From contig VRVR01000023.1 in assembly GCA_009859145.1 (NCBI GenBank), positions 1-64,000 on the forward strand: 64,000 nt of DNA. Reading direction: 5' to 3'. Each line of letters starts with the position of its first letter. Position 1 is the first letter of the stretch. This document shows positions 48,901-57,379 of the stretch, piece by piece. The notes under the pieces were generated by a model that was given only the letters and a program-made list of their open reading frames with translations, was not told where the DNA came from and searched no databases. The stretch is from Andalucia godoyi. Lineage: Eukaryota; Discoba; Jakobea; Jakobida; Andaluciidae. A program made the position numbers and the translations under genes.

Positions 48901-49751
48901 GCGTGTCGGAACCGAATGTACAGAAACACCAGGACGCAGAACAGCGCTTCAAACGCATACGGATAGTATCCAGGACTCAAAAACCAAATAGCTGCAGCAA
49001 CGAATTGGAATGCATAGAATGGATGAGACAACTCCGTCAAGAAGATTGTCTTTGCGCTCAACCGCGGATCCTTGATGTTCAACGCGTTCGCGCCATAAAC
49101 AAGCAGCCTGTCCAAATGCTCCTTGGCAGAGAGCCCCTTTCGGACATTGGACGTACTGATCAGCTCAATGAAATCTGCCCGGGGAATGACGTATCTCCCG
49201 GTAGTCCAGTCAAACACAATGCGAATTCCTTGAAACCGGATGAACCTGACTAGCTGCAACGACCCGGTCGCCGCCACCGACTCGGCGGCAGACAGCCCAC
49301 CTGCAGTCTCATCCACCAACGGCAGTTGCTGCTCTGCGTCCGAAACCACAATCGGCGTCGCCCGATGATACGGCCCCTTGGCACCCGCAGACGGCTCAGA
49401 CCCAGACCTAGACGAGGGTTCATTGAAAGGTTTGCGGACCGCTGTAGCCGAGCAGAACAAGTGCGCAAACTGCAGCGAAGGAACATGGTTGGGCACTTCC
49501 AATATCTGAACGGGACACAGCCCGTCTTGTACAGTCGACGCAGAGCTGAAGGACATGGCAGACTGCTCGTCCGGGATGTCCTCGGAGGACACGAGCACCA
49601 GCGTGGCGTCCGGCAGCGCGACTCGTCTTAACAGAAGCTTTGCGTACAACCGCGGGCGCGATGACGCCGCAATCGGAAGAACTCCGAGTGTCAAGACCGA
49701 CAGTACATAGAAGAACACCCGTTTGATAGGCGACGGGACGTACCCTATCAT
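45987..49751 (-). CDS. P5-type ATPase, P5B/ATP13A-like
   Basis: A 1254-residue P-type ATPase. The N-terminus (GYVPSPIKRVFFYVLSVLTLGVLPIAA) matches the membrane-dipping start of P5B pumps. The catalytic DKTGTLT is at 521-527 (phosphorylated Asp 521), the actuator motif is DESSLTGD (normally TGE), and the hinge motif is GDGSND. RLKKKQIYS just before the P-domain also fits P5B. The P5B signature PPALP is replaced by QPVYL (~478-482). P5B ATPases of lysosomes or vacuoles export polyamines to the cytosol; the altered signature makes the substrate uncertain. The ATG at 49751 gives a family-like start. The frame continues to 49877 only from a TTG, and a short upstream exon cannot be excluded. Confidence 0.85.
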   Translation of the reverse strand: MIGYVPSPIKRVFFYVLSVLTLGVLPIAASSRPRLYAKLLLRRVALPDATLVLVSSEDIPDEQSAMSFSSASTVQDGLCPVQILEVPNHVPSLQFAHLFCSATAVRKPFNEPSSRSGSEPSAGAKGPYHRATPIVVSDAEQQLPLVDETAGGLSAAESVAATGSLQLVRFIRFQGIRIVFDWTTGRYVIPRADFIELISTSNVRKGLSAKEHLDRLLVYGANALNIKDPRLSAKTIFLTELSHPFYAFQFVAAAIWFLSPGYYPYAFEALFCVLVFLYIRFRHAYKYLKRLKKMVVSNTEIHVVRQGQSFITGSSSLVPGDIIELNMRMRVPCDAALLQGSVSADESSLTGDPSLLQKTALRGLRGEGIPAEHLLYSGTHIAAIQNDATENGQLVPARAIVLNTGFYTLRGEMIRKSLYKRVVGSPYEHEAFLWAIIMIGVFAISTIGAFASLHVFLSNLSTYEIVLLALDTNAVALQPVYLVSFTMAVIFAAVRLKKKQIYSMNTDSVVSFGRVDCVMIDKTGTLTSHDFSLKEFKPSNLFSSPAYPRMTSTAEQVQHCELLPSQSQSQLFSRESLICMAACQSLVFPRTANVMGDPLERECFTCTQFECFQDTNSLIFRSPSWFDPQRRYFLRKLTSVVFSIADRLTGTVVEVKTSNTAAPKAEKETASTAGEGSSSGADKRSIVERWVVLKAEASKILPHLSPEGTPADFESALHSLGLQGYRLVAYAMKKLEAHSPISAEADPSLFADLKLVGIAVLENSVRPDSAQVVEHLSRSAIRTYLVSGDVTSTCIAVARKCRIIDSTAPILLGKVVSQGGSDAYIEWIELEDGGPGGMYGSSVSTSSALGERGQFKELVLTGDVLEFLLGVRDQSQRFLLAALLCRCRVYAQISPEQKALLVQFFETELQFYVGYVGDGSNDVLAFSATTASLALSENPTSTICASFHSSTVDNGKVSAIGSIVRLIREGRGAIANMVQTFKFMVVSSILMFVSTVFMFKYGISGLSETQTAWITLFHVLPLAFLSPLTAAYPKISRLRPPGSLFSLQVVVSFAAQSLVHIIFLVSVIVWATSKSFNTARKSESLNDIDSVANTVMFMFSIFQYLILGFVFNISKPFRKPLLRNVGLVAFYIFLLSLDLYILLSADSGIQSSLDLVVCTTVECLDGREGVPLSFRYYMLILVVACFVTSFVVEKGLMIILESQADESAISHSGRKCNTIMSYLSKSKYIKNLEREKCKMFVPWALKNRSHMKTS

Positions 49752-50240
49752 GATCGACAGTCCGACGATACTCGCACAAAACAGCCGAGCTGGAATAGAA
49801 CAAGTCTGTAAGCGAACAAACAAAATTAAGTAATCAGCTAATTTCTTCTTCTTCTCCTTCTTCTTTGGTCTTTGCAAATAAATAAAAGAAGAAACCGAAA
49901 AGGCTGAGAAACTGATCGAAAAGACAGGTGCGGAATCTGGTCATCTGAAGAGCCGAAACAGGACTCAATGCAGGCACGGACTACAGTCGGAAGACTACAG
50001 CTGGCTGCTCGACAGATGATGTCATGTCTTTGGACAGCTGGACTTTGTTTTTTCTTTATTTTTATGTTACCGATTCCTGTGGGGGGAAGAGACTCCGGCT
50101 AGGGGGGCGGGGGAAACAAGCAGAATGAGAAAACACGTCTGGGACCACGGGAAAAAACAAAAAAAGGACAACGAAAATGCTGCAATCTTGGCACGCTCGC
50201 TGTTCCCAAAAGAGTCACAACAATAGCAAAAGAGAAGTTG
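49752..50240. other. Intergenic, no feature seen
   Basis: About 490 bases between two minus-strand genes. No gene or clear regulatory repeat is visible. Confidence 0.5.
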
Positions 50241-51977
50241 CTACTCGACAGCCGCCTTCCGTCTTGCGAGGATCAACTTGAATTCATCTTCTGGAGCTAG
50301 TGCGGTACGTGACTGCAACGACTGCGCAGAAGCGGGTTTTGCAACCAGCGCACCAAAACCCTGGCTATGGTTCTGACTCTGGTTCTGACTCTGGTTCGGT
50401 GCCTTGGCTCCAAACGTTGCGAGTGACGCAGAAGGAACAGCAGTTTGTGCAGGCTTGCTCCAAACAACAGGCTTCGGATTTCCATTCGATCCACCCGGGC
50501 CGCTGGACGCTGTCGAGGAGGCCACAGCCTTCTTGTCTGCTGCAAGGAAGGGGTTCGATTTCAAAGCAGGATTGGAATCGGATGCCGGCTCGACTGCAGC
50601 TTTCACCCCCGCCGCCACTGCCTGGGGCTGTTTCAAAACACTGGAATTGCTGCTGGCAACACTCCCGTTCGTGCTGCCGTACTTGGATACGTTGGTGGAG
50701 TTGTTCAAGCTCACGACGGGCTTGTTCGTGCTTGCAGGCTGCGAATACGCTGCTGCATGCTGCTCGGAAAGCTTCACAGCGCTAAACGACACTGCGGCGG
50801 CCGCAATGCTGGAAGACTGCGTGGCAACCACTGATGAATGCACATCAGCAGGCTTTTGTAGTTGCCAGTTATTTTGTACCTGGGACTTTGGCGTGGCTTG
50901 TACTGGTGGTGGCGGTGGCGGCGGCGGCGGCGGAGTGGGTGAAGTAGTAAATGGTTGTGGGGTTCTTTGCATGGAAGGCGTCAGAAAAGAAGAGGCAGTT
51001 GATGATGAAGACGAAGCCGATGATGAAGATGATGAAGCAGCCAGAGGGATCTTCAGAGTGGAAAGAAGAGGTGGTGGTGGAGGTGGGGGAGGAACCAGTC
51101 CAGACCTTGACGACAGTTGCGGCACGGGCGGTATTAGCGACAATGACGCTGGAGGTGGTGGTGGTGGTGGTGGTGGTGGTGGTGGTGGCGGCGGCGGCGG
51201 CGGCGAAGCATAATTCGGCGTCGATGCAGCAGGAGCTGATCTAGAAGTGAAGCTCGGCGCAGTGGCAACGGGCTTTTTCACCGGCAATGTATCCGACGCC
51301 TTTGCTGAACCTTGCGAGGCCGGCTGTCTTCGCTCAGTGCTCTGGAGGCTCGACGGGGCTGCATTCTGGGGTGCAGCTGGTTGGTCGGGTTTCTTCTCGG
51401 GTTTCTTTTCTGATTTTGGCGGCTGTTTGAACCTCGATTTGACTGCAATTTCGGGCTCTGCATGTGCGCAACTTGTCCCCTCCGCGCTGTTTGACCGAAG
51501 CCTTGGTGGCGGAGCAGGCGCATTCATTCGGAGCAACGGCTCTGACGACACCGGCGCAACCAGTTTCTTCAAGTACCCAGTTTTGCAGTTGTACTTTGCC
51601 CACATATCCAAAAACTGAATCCAATGATCCATCTTTCCAAGCGACTCCGCCATCAGCAGCATCGTGCAGTCATAAAACGTGACTTCAAACGCAAAACACC
51701 GAAAATCATGAGGTCCGCCATCGTAGTCGAGAACCCGGCGCACGCTCTCTACCCAGTCCAGCCGCAACACCGCCTTGTGCACGGCCTTTGTCTCGTCCTC
51801 GAAGTACAAGAGCGCACTGTACGGGCTCATCTCATCCGGCTCTTTGGAAAACGCAGCCTTTGCATCAACCGGAACATCATTTGTGTCGAAATACCGACGA
51901 TTCCAGTTCCGACGCTCATGGCCTTTCTTCCACAGGTAGCCATTCATCATAAAGTACGGCGCAGGGGTGCTCGCCAT
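50241..51977 (-). CDS. PH-domain protein with poly-proline tracts
   Basis: A 578-residue protein. A PH domain at ~10-130 opens MNGYLWKKGHERRNWNRRYFDTN, close to SGWLHKKGSKRTNWNRRFFSTN of the WASP-like protein at 29520-30911, so the two are likely paralogues. The linker holds three poly-Pro runs (the longest ~18 residues), Ser-rich tracts and an N/Q-rich stretch (PNQSQNQSQNHSQ). The extreme C-terminus (PEDEFKLILARRKAAVE) is amphipathic but lacks a clear WH2 motif or an acidic Trp tail. Actin-related function is inferred only from the paralogue and the poly-proline. The ATG at 51977 is used. The poly-Pro runs are encoded by GGT/GGC repeats on the + strand. Confidence 0.7.
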   Translation of the reverse strand: MASTPAPYFMMNGYLWKKGHERRNWNRRYFDTNDVPVDAKAAFSKEPDEMSPYSALLYFEDETKAVHKAVLRLDWVESVRRVLDYDGGPHDFRCFAFEVTFYDCTMLLMAESLGKMDHWIQFLDMWAKYNCKTGYLKKLVAPVSSEPLLRMNAPAPPPRLRSNSAEGTSCAHAEPEIAVKSRFKQPPKSEKKPEKKPDQPAAPQNAAPSSLQSTERRQPASQGSAKASDTLPVKKPVATAPSFTSRSAPAASTPNYASPPPPPPPPPPPPPPPPPPASLSLIPPVPQLSSRSGLVPPPPPPPPLLSTLKIPLAASSSSSSASSSSSTASSFLTPSMQRTPQPFTTSPTPPPPPPPPPPVQATPKSQVQNNWQLQKPADVHSSVVATQSSSIAAAAVSFSAVKLSEQHAAAYSQPASTNKPVVSLNNSTNVSKYGSTNGSVASSNSSVLKQPQAVAAGVKAAVEPASDSNPALKSNPFLAADKKAVASSTASSGPGGSNGNPKPVVWSKPAQTAVPSASLATFGAKAPNQSQNQSQNHSQGFGALVAKPASAQSLQSRTALAPEDEFKLILARRKAAVE

Positions 51978-52810
51978 CTTGTCGATCTTCTCAGTACTAG
52001 CTGCAGCAGGACAAGGAGGAAAATGCAGCGGGAGCAAACGAATATATATATGGATGTCTAAAAAGATTCTGCGCTTAATGCTCGGTTGCTGGTTTTATGG
52101 TTTTATGGATGCGACTGATGAGATGTCGGGGACGGGGCCCCCCCGATGTCGTTGATTGGGACAAAATTGGAACTTGAATAGCCTTAATCGGCTACGACCT
52201 GCAGAGTCGAGCGTTGTAGACTCCGTCGGAAGCTTTTTCCGAAAAAGGAGTCCAAGCGGAGATTTTCAGACAGTCGGCATTACGGAAACCCACCCCCCGG
52301 ACCTGGGGATACACTGCATCAGTACTAATTGGTTCTAATCGGTAGAAACTGCAGTGTTGCATGAAATCATCGATCGTGCGGAAAATCAATCGTCTAGGAG
52401 ACAGCCGAGCAGGCCCCCGCACACAGGTGCATGCAACATCATGGTTCGCGCATAATGCTCGCGAAAGCTGGGCGCTCTTGTAGAGTCGTTGGCAAGAAGA
52501 CGCGGATGCACTGTCTGCAGCTTTTTGGCAAATCCGAGTTGCGGACGACGACGAGAATCAAATCAAAACGAAATAAGAGCAAATAAAACACGAAATCGTG
52601 GAAGAGAGGGGGATTTTGGTTTCCTGAACCCGGATGGGTTGGGAAACCCTGCGTCAGGATTCCGAGCATTTTTTTAAATTATTTTTAATTATTATTTTTT
52701 TTGTCAAAGACGATGATGAAAACGAAATAGAACAGGATAACAAAGCAGTTCAAGAGTCGACCACGGTTGATGTGTTGGTCTGGCTTCTGAGCTGTGGGTT
52801 GCGAGGGATC
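51978..52810. other. Bidirectional intergenic region with candidate hairpin
   Basis: About 830 bases between divergent genes. It contains a two-part hairpin (52219-52252) and a GC-rich patch ACGGGGCCCCCCCG (~52132-52145). No protein gene is seen. A structured RNA is possible but unassigned. Confidence 0.45.
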
Positions 52811-54403
52811 ATGAGCGACGGAGGGTGCTACCCTGCTGTGGGGTCCACAGAATACTGGTTGTTCATCTTCTCGCGATTGGTTGGCTGCACAATGCTTTTC
52901 GCGGGTTTTGTGGCGGCGCTCGTTAATCTACTACGGACTCGGAAGAGTGGCGTTCTGGCGTCGAACTCACGAGGCATTACGGAGCTCGATGCTATTTTGC
53001 TTCCTTCTGTGCACAAGCTGGATGGTTTTCTGGAAGACGATGAAAACGCGGCGCTCGAGCTGCCGGTTGTGAATGTTGCGTTTCCAACGCAGCTTGCGGT
53101 GCATTCCTTTGGCTTCTGGTGGACTCTTGCACCGGAATACCAAAAGTCGGTGAAATGGGTCACGCGCTCCATTGCGATCTTCATAGTTGTGCTTCTTGCG
53201 GTCTTGATCGCATACGACGTTGTGATGTTTGGAATGCGGACGAACAGCAGTAGTAGTAACAGGCCGGGCTCGTCAACGTCGCTCAATGGGTTTGCGGATA
53301 GCGTGATGACGAGCTTATCATTGATTGCCTCGTTCTTCTGCTGGAAGTACTACGACGCGCTTGGCATCCTGTTGCACTGCGCACTGCCGTCACCAGATCC
53401 TCACAGCTATGCAAACTTACATTCTCTTGTGCGCCGTCAGACCATCGTCTGGCTATTGTGGATGCTGGTCTCTGCTGCGGTAGACACACAGTTTGTAGCA
53501 GCTGCAGCATGTGATGCATCGTCCAGTGCCATGCTTGGCACGCTGCACTTCTTCTTTGTGTTGGGCGTGGAAGGACTCGTGACTGCTTCGATGCTCCTCT
53601 GTCCCTGGATGTGTCGAGTGTTATCGCTCCAGCTTGCGTCGGTCACGAGAGATCTCTTTTTGGTCGCGACCGGCGAGTCTCCCATCAATGGGTCCATCCG
53701 CTCTGCCAAGGATGCAGTCAACAGTGTCATCAACATACGAAGCACCACCCTCGCCGTTTCAACTGCGATCTCCGTGTTTTCGGTCCCGATGTTCCTGCTG
53801 TTCATCGTGCACGTCTTTCGCATGATTGTAATGACACTCTCGCCTGCGCAGGAGGATTCGTATGGCGACGGAACCGCACTGTCCAATCTGTTCAGCTCCT
53901 TGGTTGTACTGGTGGTCATTCTCGTCAGCCTGTGGCCCGCAACAGAAGTATCCAAAGAGGTGTTTCAGTTCACTCAGCTTATTGCGCTCCTAGCCTCGGA
54001 CCAGTTTGAGCCGTCCTTGCACCGTGCGAAATTTCTAGAGGAGCACAGTTCTGCTCAGGCCCCCTCGTCCAGTGCGAACCGCAACCGAATGTCGCTCCAG
54101 CGGAGAAGCGTTCATCATCCGTGGTTTTGCTTACTGCGCAATGAGCGGCAGTCCCGCATGCGCTCTGCTTCCAATTCGAATTCCAATTCCAATTCCAGGG
54201 GAAAGCACGCTCGCAGCAACGAATTCCTGTCGGACAGCGAGATATCGTTTCTGCAGACCGCCGTCGCCGCTGCAGAAACGCTATTCGGCAGCGGAATTGC
54301 CGTCTTTGGCTACTCGGTCACCACGGGATCGATTGCAAGGGTCGGCGTCGCTCTCGTCCCCATCTATGGATTCGTTTTGCAATACGCGTGGAGCATCCAC
54401 TGA
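52811..54403 (+). CDS. Multi-pass membrane protein, unrecognised
   Basis: A 530-residue protein with about seven hydrophobic helices: ~15-40, ~115-140, ~165-185, ~215-235, ~250-265, ~315-335, ~355-375 and a final C-terminal pair after ~480. A soluble Ser/Asn/Arg-rich loop (~415-470, with an SNSNSNSN run) precedes the last helices. No transporter or receptor signature was found. The layout, with a long intracellular loop before the last helices, loosely recalls gustatory-receptor-like seven-helix proteins of protists, but there is no motif-level support. The ATG at 52811 precedes the first helix; the upstream open frame is probably leader. Confidence 0.6.
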   Translation: MSDGGCYPAVGSTEYWLFIFSRLVGCTMLFAGFVAALVNLLRTRKSGVLASNSRGITELDAILLPSVHKLDGFLEDDENAALELPVVNVAFPTQLAVHSFGFWWTLAPEYQKSVKWVTRSIAIFIVVLLAVLIAYDVVMFGMRTNSSSSNRPGSSTSLNGFADSVMTSLSLIASFFCWKYYDALGILLHCALPSPDPHSYANLHSLVRRQTIVWLLWMLVSAAVDTQFVAAAACDASSSAMLGTLHFFFVLGVEGLVTASMLLCPWMCRVLSLQLASVTRDLFLVATGESPINGSIRSAKDAVNSVINIRSTTLAVSTAISVFSVPMFLLFIVHVFRMIVMTLSPAQEDSYGDGTALSNLFSSLVVLVVILVSLWPATEVSKEVFQFTQLIALLASDQFEPSLHRAKFLEEHSSAQAPSSSANRNRMSLQRRSVHHPWFCLLRNERQSRMRSASNSNSNSNSRGKHARSNEFLSDSEISFLQTAVAAAETLFGSGIAVFGYSVTTGSIARVGVALVPIYGFVLQYAWSIH

Positions 54404-54947
54404 TGCACGTGACGGCTCTGTGCTTGTGTGTTTGTGGAAAACGTCTTTTTGCGAATCTACTTTCCTCTTTGCTATTCCCTGCTGTACTCCGCCTGTTCCC
54501 TTCCAGTTTCAACTCTTTGAGGCCTCTCCTGCTTTGGGGGTCGTTCGATGTGACCTGACATCTCCGCGTGACACCCTGTCGGAGGACAACTGCCCGAAAA
54601 TAGTAACGGGTCGGGATGGAGCCGATGGATGCATCACGGAAGGCACGCTCTCCTTCTAATTTGTTTTATTTTGTTAATTTTTATTTGGTTTGCTTATTTA
54701 TTTATAATTATAATTATTTTATTTTTTGGTTTTCGCGACTCTTTAGCCCTTCTCTCCTTCATTTCCCCTCCGGGTTTTGCTTTTGCTTTTGCTTTTGCTT
54801 TTGCTTTTGCTTCTGCTTTTTATTTTACTTTTAATTTTGTGGCATCACTGTTCCTGCTGTGTCTACCTGCAGCGTATTTTTCAGTTCGGCATCGTTTTCT
54901 TCATTTTGAACTTTACGAGGCGGGAAGAAATAAAAAGGTGAACGTGA
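54404..54947. other. Intergenic, T-rich with TTTTGC repeat
   Basis: About 545 bases between two plus-strand genes. A TTTTGC repeat (six to seven units, ~54777-54814) lies about 130 bases before the next ATG. Open frames crossing this area are shadows of the upstream gene or low complexity. Confidence 0.5.
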
Positions 54948-56681
54948 ATGATCAGCACCACCAGCTCTCTTCCCATGAAGCTGGTCTTGGTGGTGATGGC
55001 GATGCTACTTGTGGCAAGCGCATCCAAGGTTGTGGAAACGAAAAAGAACGGTCGGTTTTTTGTGACGACGTATTGTGCGCGAAGTCACTATATGCTTCTT
55101 GCGTCGCTGACCGCGGAGCTTCTGGATCGAGGCCACCACGTAACCTTCTCTCTGCCGCACGAGTGCACGCGATGGTGGACGGACCAGCCGGACACTCGGT
55201 TGTCGTCGCATCCCAACGTGAAGTTTGTGCCTGGTGATGACGTTCACGGGATCCGACTGAACCAGGAAGCAGAACGGCTCTACCAGCGCTCGAAATCCAT
55301 CTTGTACCAGGACGTGCTCATGGACATTGGCGACACTCTGATGAAGGCGCACTATTCGCACTTTGAGTACTTGGATCGCTTCCTCGCGTCCATTGCGAAT
55401 GCACATGGTGCGAGTGGGTCTGGCACGGTTCCGTTCGACTACTTCCTCTGCGATTCGTACTCGTTTGCATGCATGGTTGCCGCTACAAAGTACAATGTCC
55501 CGATCTTTGCGAACAATGCTGTCGAGTTCTACGAAGCGGTGACCTCGCCCACATGGATGAACCACTGGTTCGATGCCGCGCCCGTTCCCGTCATTGCGTC
55601 AAACAAGGACTGGAGCGTTGCTGCGGCTGCACAGCAGATTGCAAGTCATGCCAAGCACGGCCTTCTGCGGTCGCTCTTCCTCTACATCTACCACAAGCGA
55701 CGCAATGCCTACCACGAGTTCTTCCAACACTACAACATCCAAGTCCCAGAGAATTTTTCCACCATGGCCTCACGATATGCAGCTGTCGTGAACTCCTACC
55801 CCGGGTTCTCCTTCGCCACGTTCACGTCACCTGCGCACGTCTACGTTGGAACCGTCCGTAACTTTTCTCGCGAACTGCCATTCTCCATTGCATCCTTGTC
55901 GCTGGACACCCGCATGAAGCAGTTTCTCGACGGGACCCTGAATGTCCACGATAAGCGGCCCGTCCTGTACGTCGCAACCGGGACAATTCTTGTGCTGCAC
56001 CACTCGACAACCGGGCTTTTTGCGCGCGCGTTTCTCGACCCGTCGTTTCCTTTCCGAGTGCTGTGGTCTGTGCCAAACAAGGCTGCACAGCTTCTGGAGA
56101 TGCATCCGGAAATCGCAGCCGCTGACCACATCCTTGTCTCGTCGTGGACGCCCCAGCTTGCGGTGCTGAGCCATGCGAACGTGGTCCTGTTCCTGACGCA
56201 CTCCGGGCTGAACTCGGCACACGAGGCCGTGGCATTTGAAGTACCAGTCATCTGCATGCCGTTCCACGCTGACCAGCCGGACGTCTGTCGTCAGATGGTG
56301 CGCAACGGCGCCGGAGTCCAGCTTGACATCCTCTCGCTCCACGGAGACCCCGCCCCCATCCTCCAACTTGCGCATGATGTCGTACCAGGCGGCGCACGAT
56401 ACAAACTGCTCAAGGCCGGCGTCAAGAGACTTGCAGCACTCATGCGCGGCGCAGGCGGAATCGCAGCCGCAGCCGACCACGTCGAGTACGTCTTGACACT
56501 TGGCTTCGACCACCTCGTTCCCCGCGATCTTCAGTATCCATGGTACATCCAAACGGACGTAGATCTCTATGCGCTCCTGCTCCTCTTTACAGCCGCTGCG
56601 TGCAAACTCACTCAGTTTTCCTGCCGGTGCTGCTGCCGCAGACTCAACCGGCGACGCAGCCAAAAGCCCAAGGCAGATTGA
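54948..56681 (+). CDS. UDP-glycosyltransferase (UGT family, membrane-anchored)
   Basis: A 577-residue protein with a signal peptide (MKLVLVVMAMLLVASAS near residues 10-26), an acceptor-binding N-terminal half, and the UDP-sugar-binding C-terminal half. The UGT signature starts at about residue 398 (SWTPQLAVLSHANVVLFLTHSG) and continues HEAVAFEVPVICMPFHADQPDVCRQM. The Trp-x-Pro-Gln and His-Ser-Gly nucleotide-sugar contacts are present. The Asp-Gln pair that binds the sugar is also there (ADQPD). A C-terminal helix (~541-556) and a basic tail with RRLNRRR end the protein, the type I ER topology of animal UGTs. Donor and acceptor are unknown. The ATG at 54948 is first; one at 54975 also gives a good signal peptide. 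Confidence 0.88.
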   Translation: MISTTSSLPMKLVLVVMAMLLVASASKVVETKKNGRFFVTTYCARSHYMLLASLTAELLDRGHHVTFSLPHECTRWWTDQPDTRLSSHPNVKFVPGDDVHGIRLNQEAERLYQRSKSILYQDVLMDIGDTLMKAHYSHFEYLDRFLASIANAHGASGSGTVPFDYFLCDSYSFACMVAATKYNVPIFANNAVEFYEAVTSPTWMNHWFDAAPVPVIASNKDWSVAAAAQQIASHAKHGLLRSLFLYIYHKRRNAYHEFFQHYNIQVPENFSTMASRYAAVVNSYPGFSFATFTSPAHVYVGTVRNFSRELPFSIASLSLDTRMKQFLDGTLNVHDKRPVLYVATGTILVLHHSTTGLFARAFLDPSFPFRVLWSVPNKAAQLLEMHPEIAAADHILVSSWTPQLAVLSHANVVLFLTHSGLNSAHEAVAFEVPVICMPFHADQPDVCRQMVRNGAGVQLDILSLHGDPAPILQLAHDVVPGGARYKLLKAGVKRLAALMRGAGGIAAAADHVEYVLTLGFDHLVPRDLQYPWYIQTDVDLYALLLLFTAAACKLTQFSCRCCCRRLNRRRSQKPKAD

Positions 56682-56724
56682 GCGAGTTTGGAGACTGGAC
56701 AACTGAATAAAAGTCATCATCATC

Positions 56725-56790
56725 ACCGTAATAATAACAATAATATCAATAATAACAATAATAACAATAATAACAATAATAACAATAATA
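56725..56790. repeat. AATAAC/AAT microsatellite
   Basis: A run of AATAAC and AAT units between the UGT gene and the next gene. The poly-Asn it would encode lies upstream of the first ATG (56883) of that gene. Confidence 0.85.
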
Positions 56791-56882
56791 CAGCCCTTCT
56801 TCGTTCATTCCGATTTCCGACTGATTATCGTGTTCCGTACCGCGCACTGCTTTTTGTTTCCTATTTGCGCCAAAAGTGGGGG

Positions 56883-57296
56883 ATGGTGCGGACGTATCGA
56901 TCGGAAGGTGAGGCGCTGATCCGGGTCGGCGAAAACGCACGGGACAACGACTACGTCAGGAGAACCGCTCGCCAGAACCATTTGTGGTTCCACCTGGAAT
57001 CGATGCATTCCGCGCACGTAGTGCTCGCCGTCGCGGAGTCCGAGGCTTCGCGCCAGATGGTGGAAGACGCCGCGCTTCTTTGCAAGTACTGGTCGCGCGA
57101 GATGCGAGACCGAAATGCCGCACGCGTCATGTACACAATCGTCAAGAATGTCAGAGAAGGCCGCACGGGAAACGACGGGCAGGTCCAGCTGGCAAAGACT
57201 CCAACTGTCGTAACCGTCCATGACGACCCATCTCGGCTCGCCGTTCTTTTACAGTCGGTCGGATCAGAGCCGTGGAAAGAATCCTATCGACAGTAG
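56883..57296 (+). CDS. NFACT-R (DUF814) domain protein, CCDC25-like
   Basis: A 137-residue protein that is essentially one NFACT-R domain. EALIRVGENARDNDYVRR is the start of the domain, and LWFHLESMHSAHVVLAV corresponds to the (I/L)WFH-x3-x2-SAHV signature of CCDC25 and Rqc2/NEMF. A small helix (VEDAALLCKYWSREMRDR) and VMYTIVKNVR follow, then a VQLAKTPTVVTVHDD segment. Human CCDC25 is about 208 residues, so this copy lacks the C-terminal coiled coil. NFACT-R proteins bind nucleic acids, and the Rqc2 relatives act in ribosome quality control. The role here is inferred. The ATG at 56883 matches the family start (MV-). Confidence 0.78.
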   Translation: MVRTYRSEGEALIRVGENARDNDYVRRTARQNHLWFHLESMHSAHVVLAVAESEASRQMVEDAALLCKYWSREMRDRNAARVMYTIVKNVREGRTGNDGQVQLAKTPTVVTVHDDPSRLAVLLQSVGSEPWKESYRQ

Positions 57297-57379
57297 TTGC
57301 GATCCTCGATCGCAAGGCCTTTTCCTTTTGAAGTTTTTCGTTTTGCAGAACACAGCCATACCGCTCCGGAGGCTCTGAA

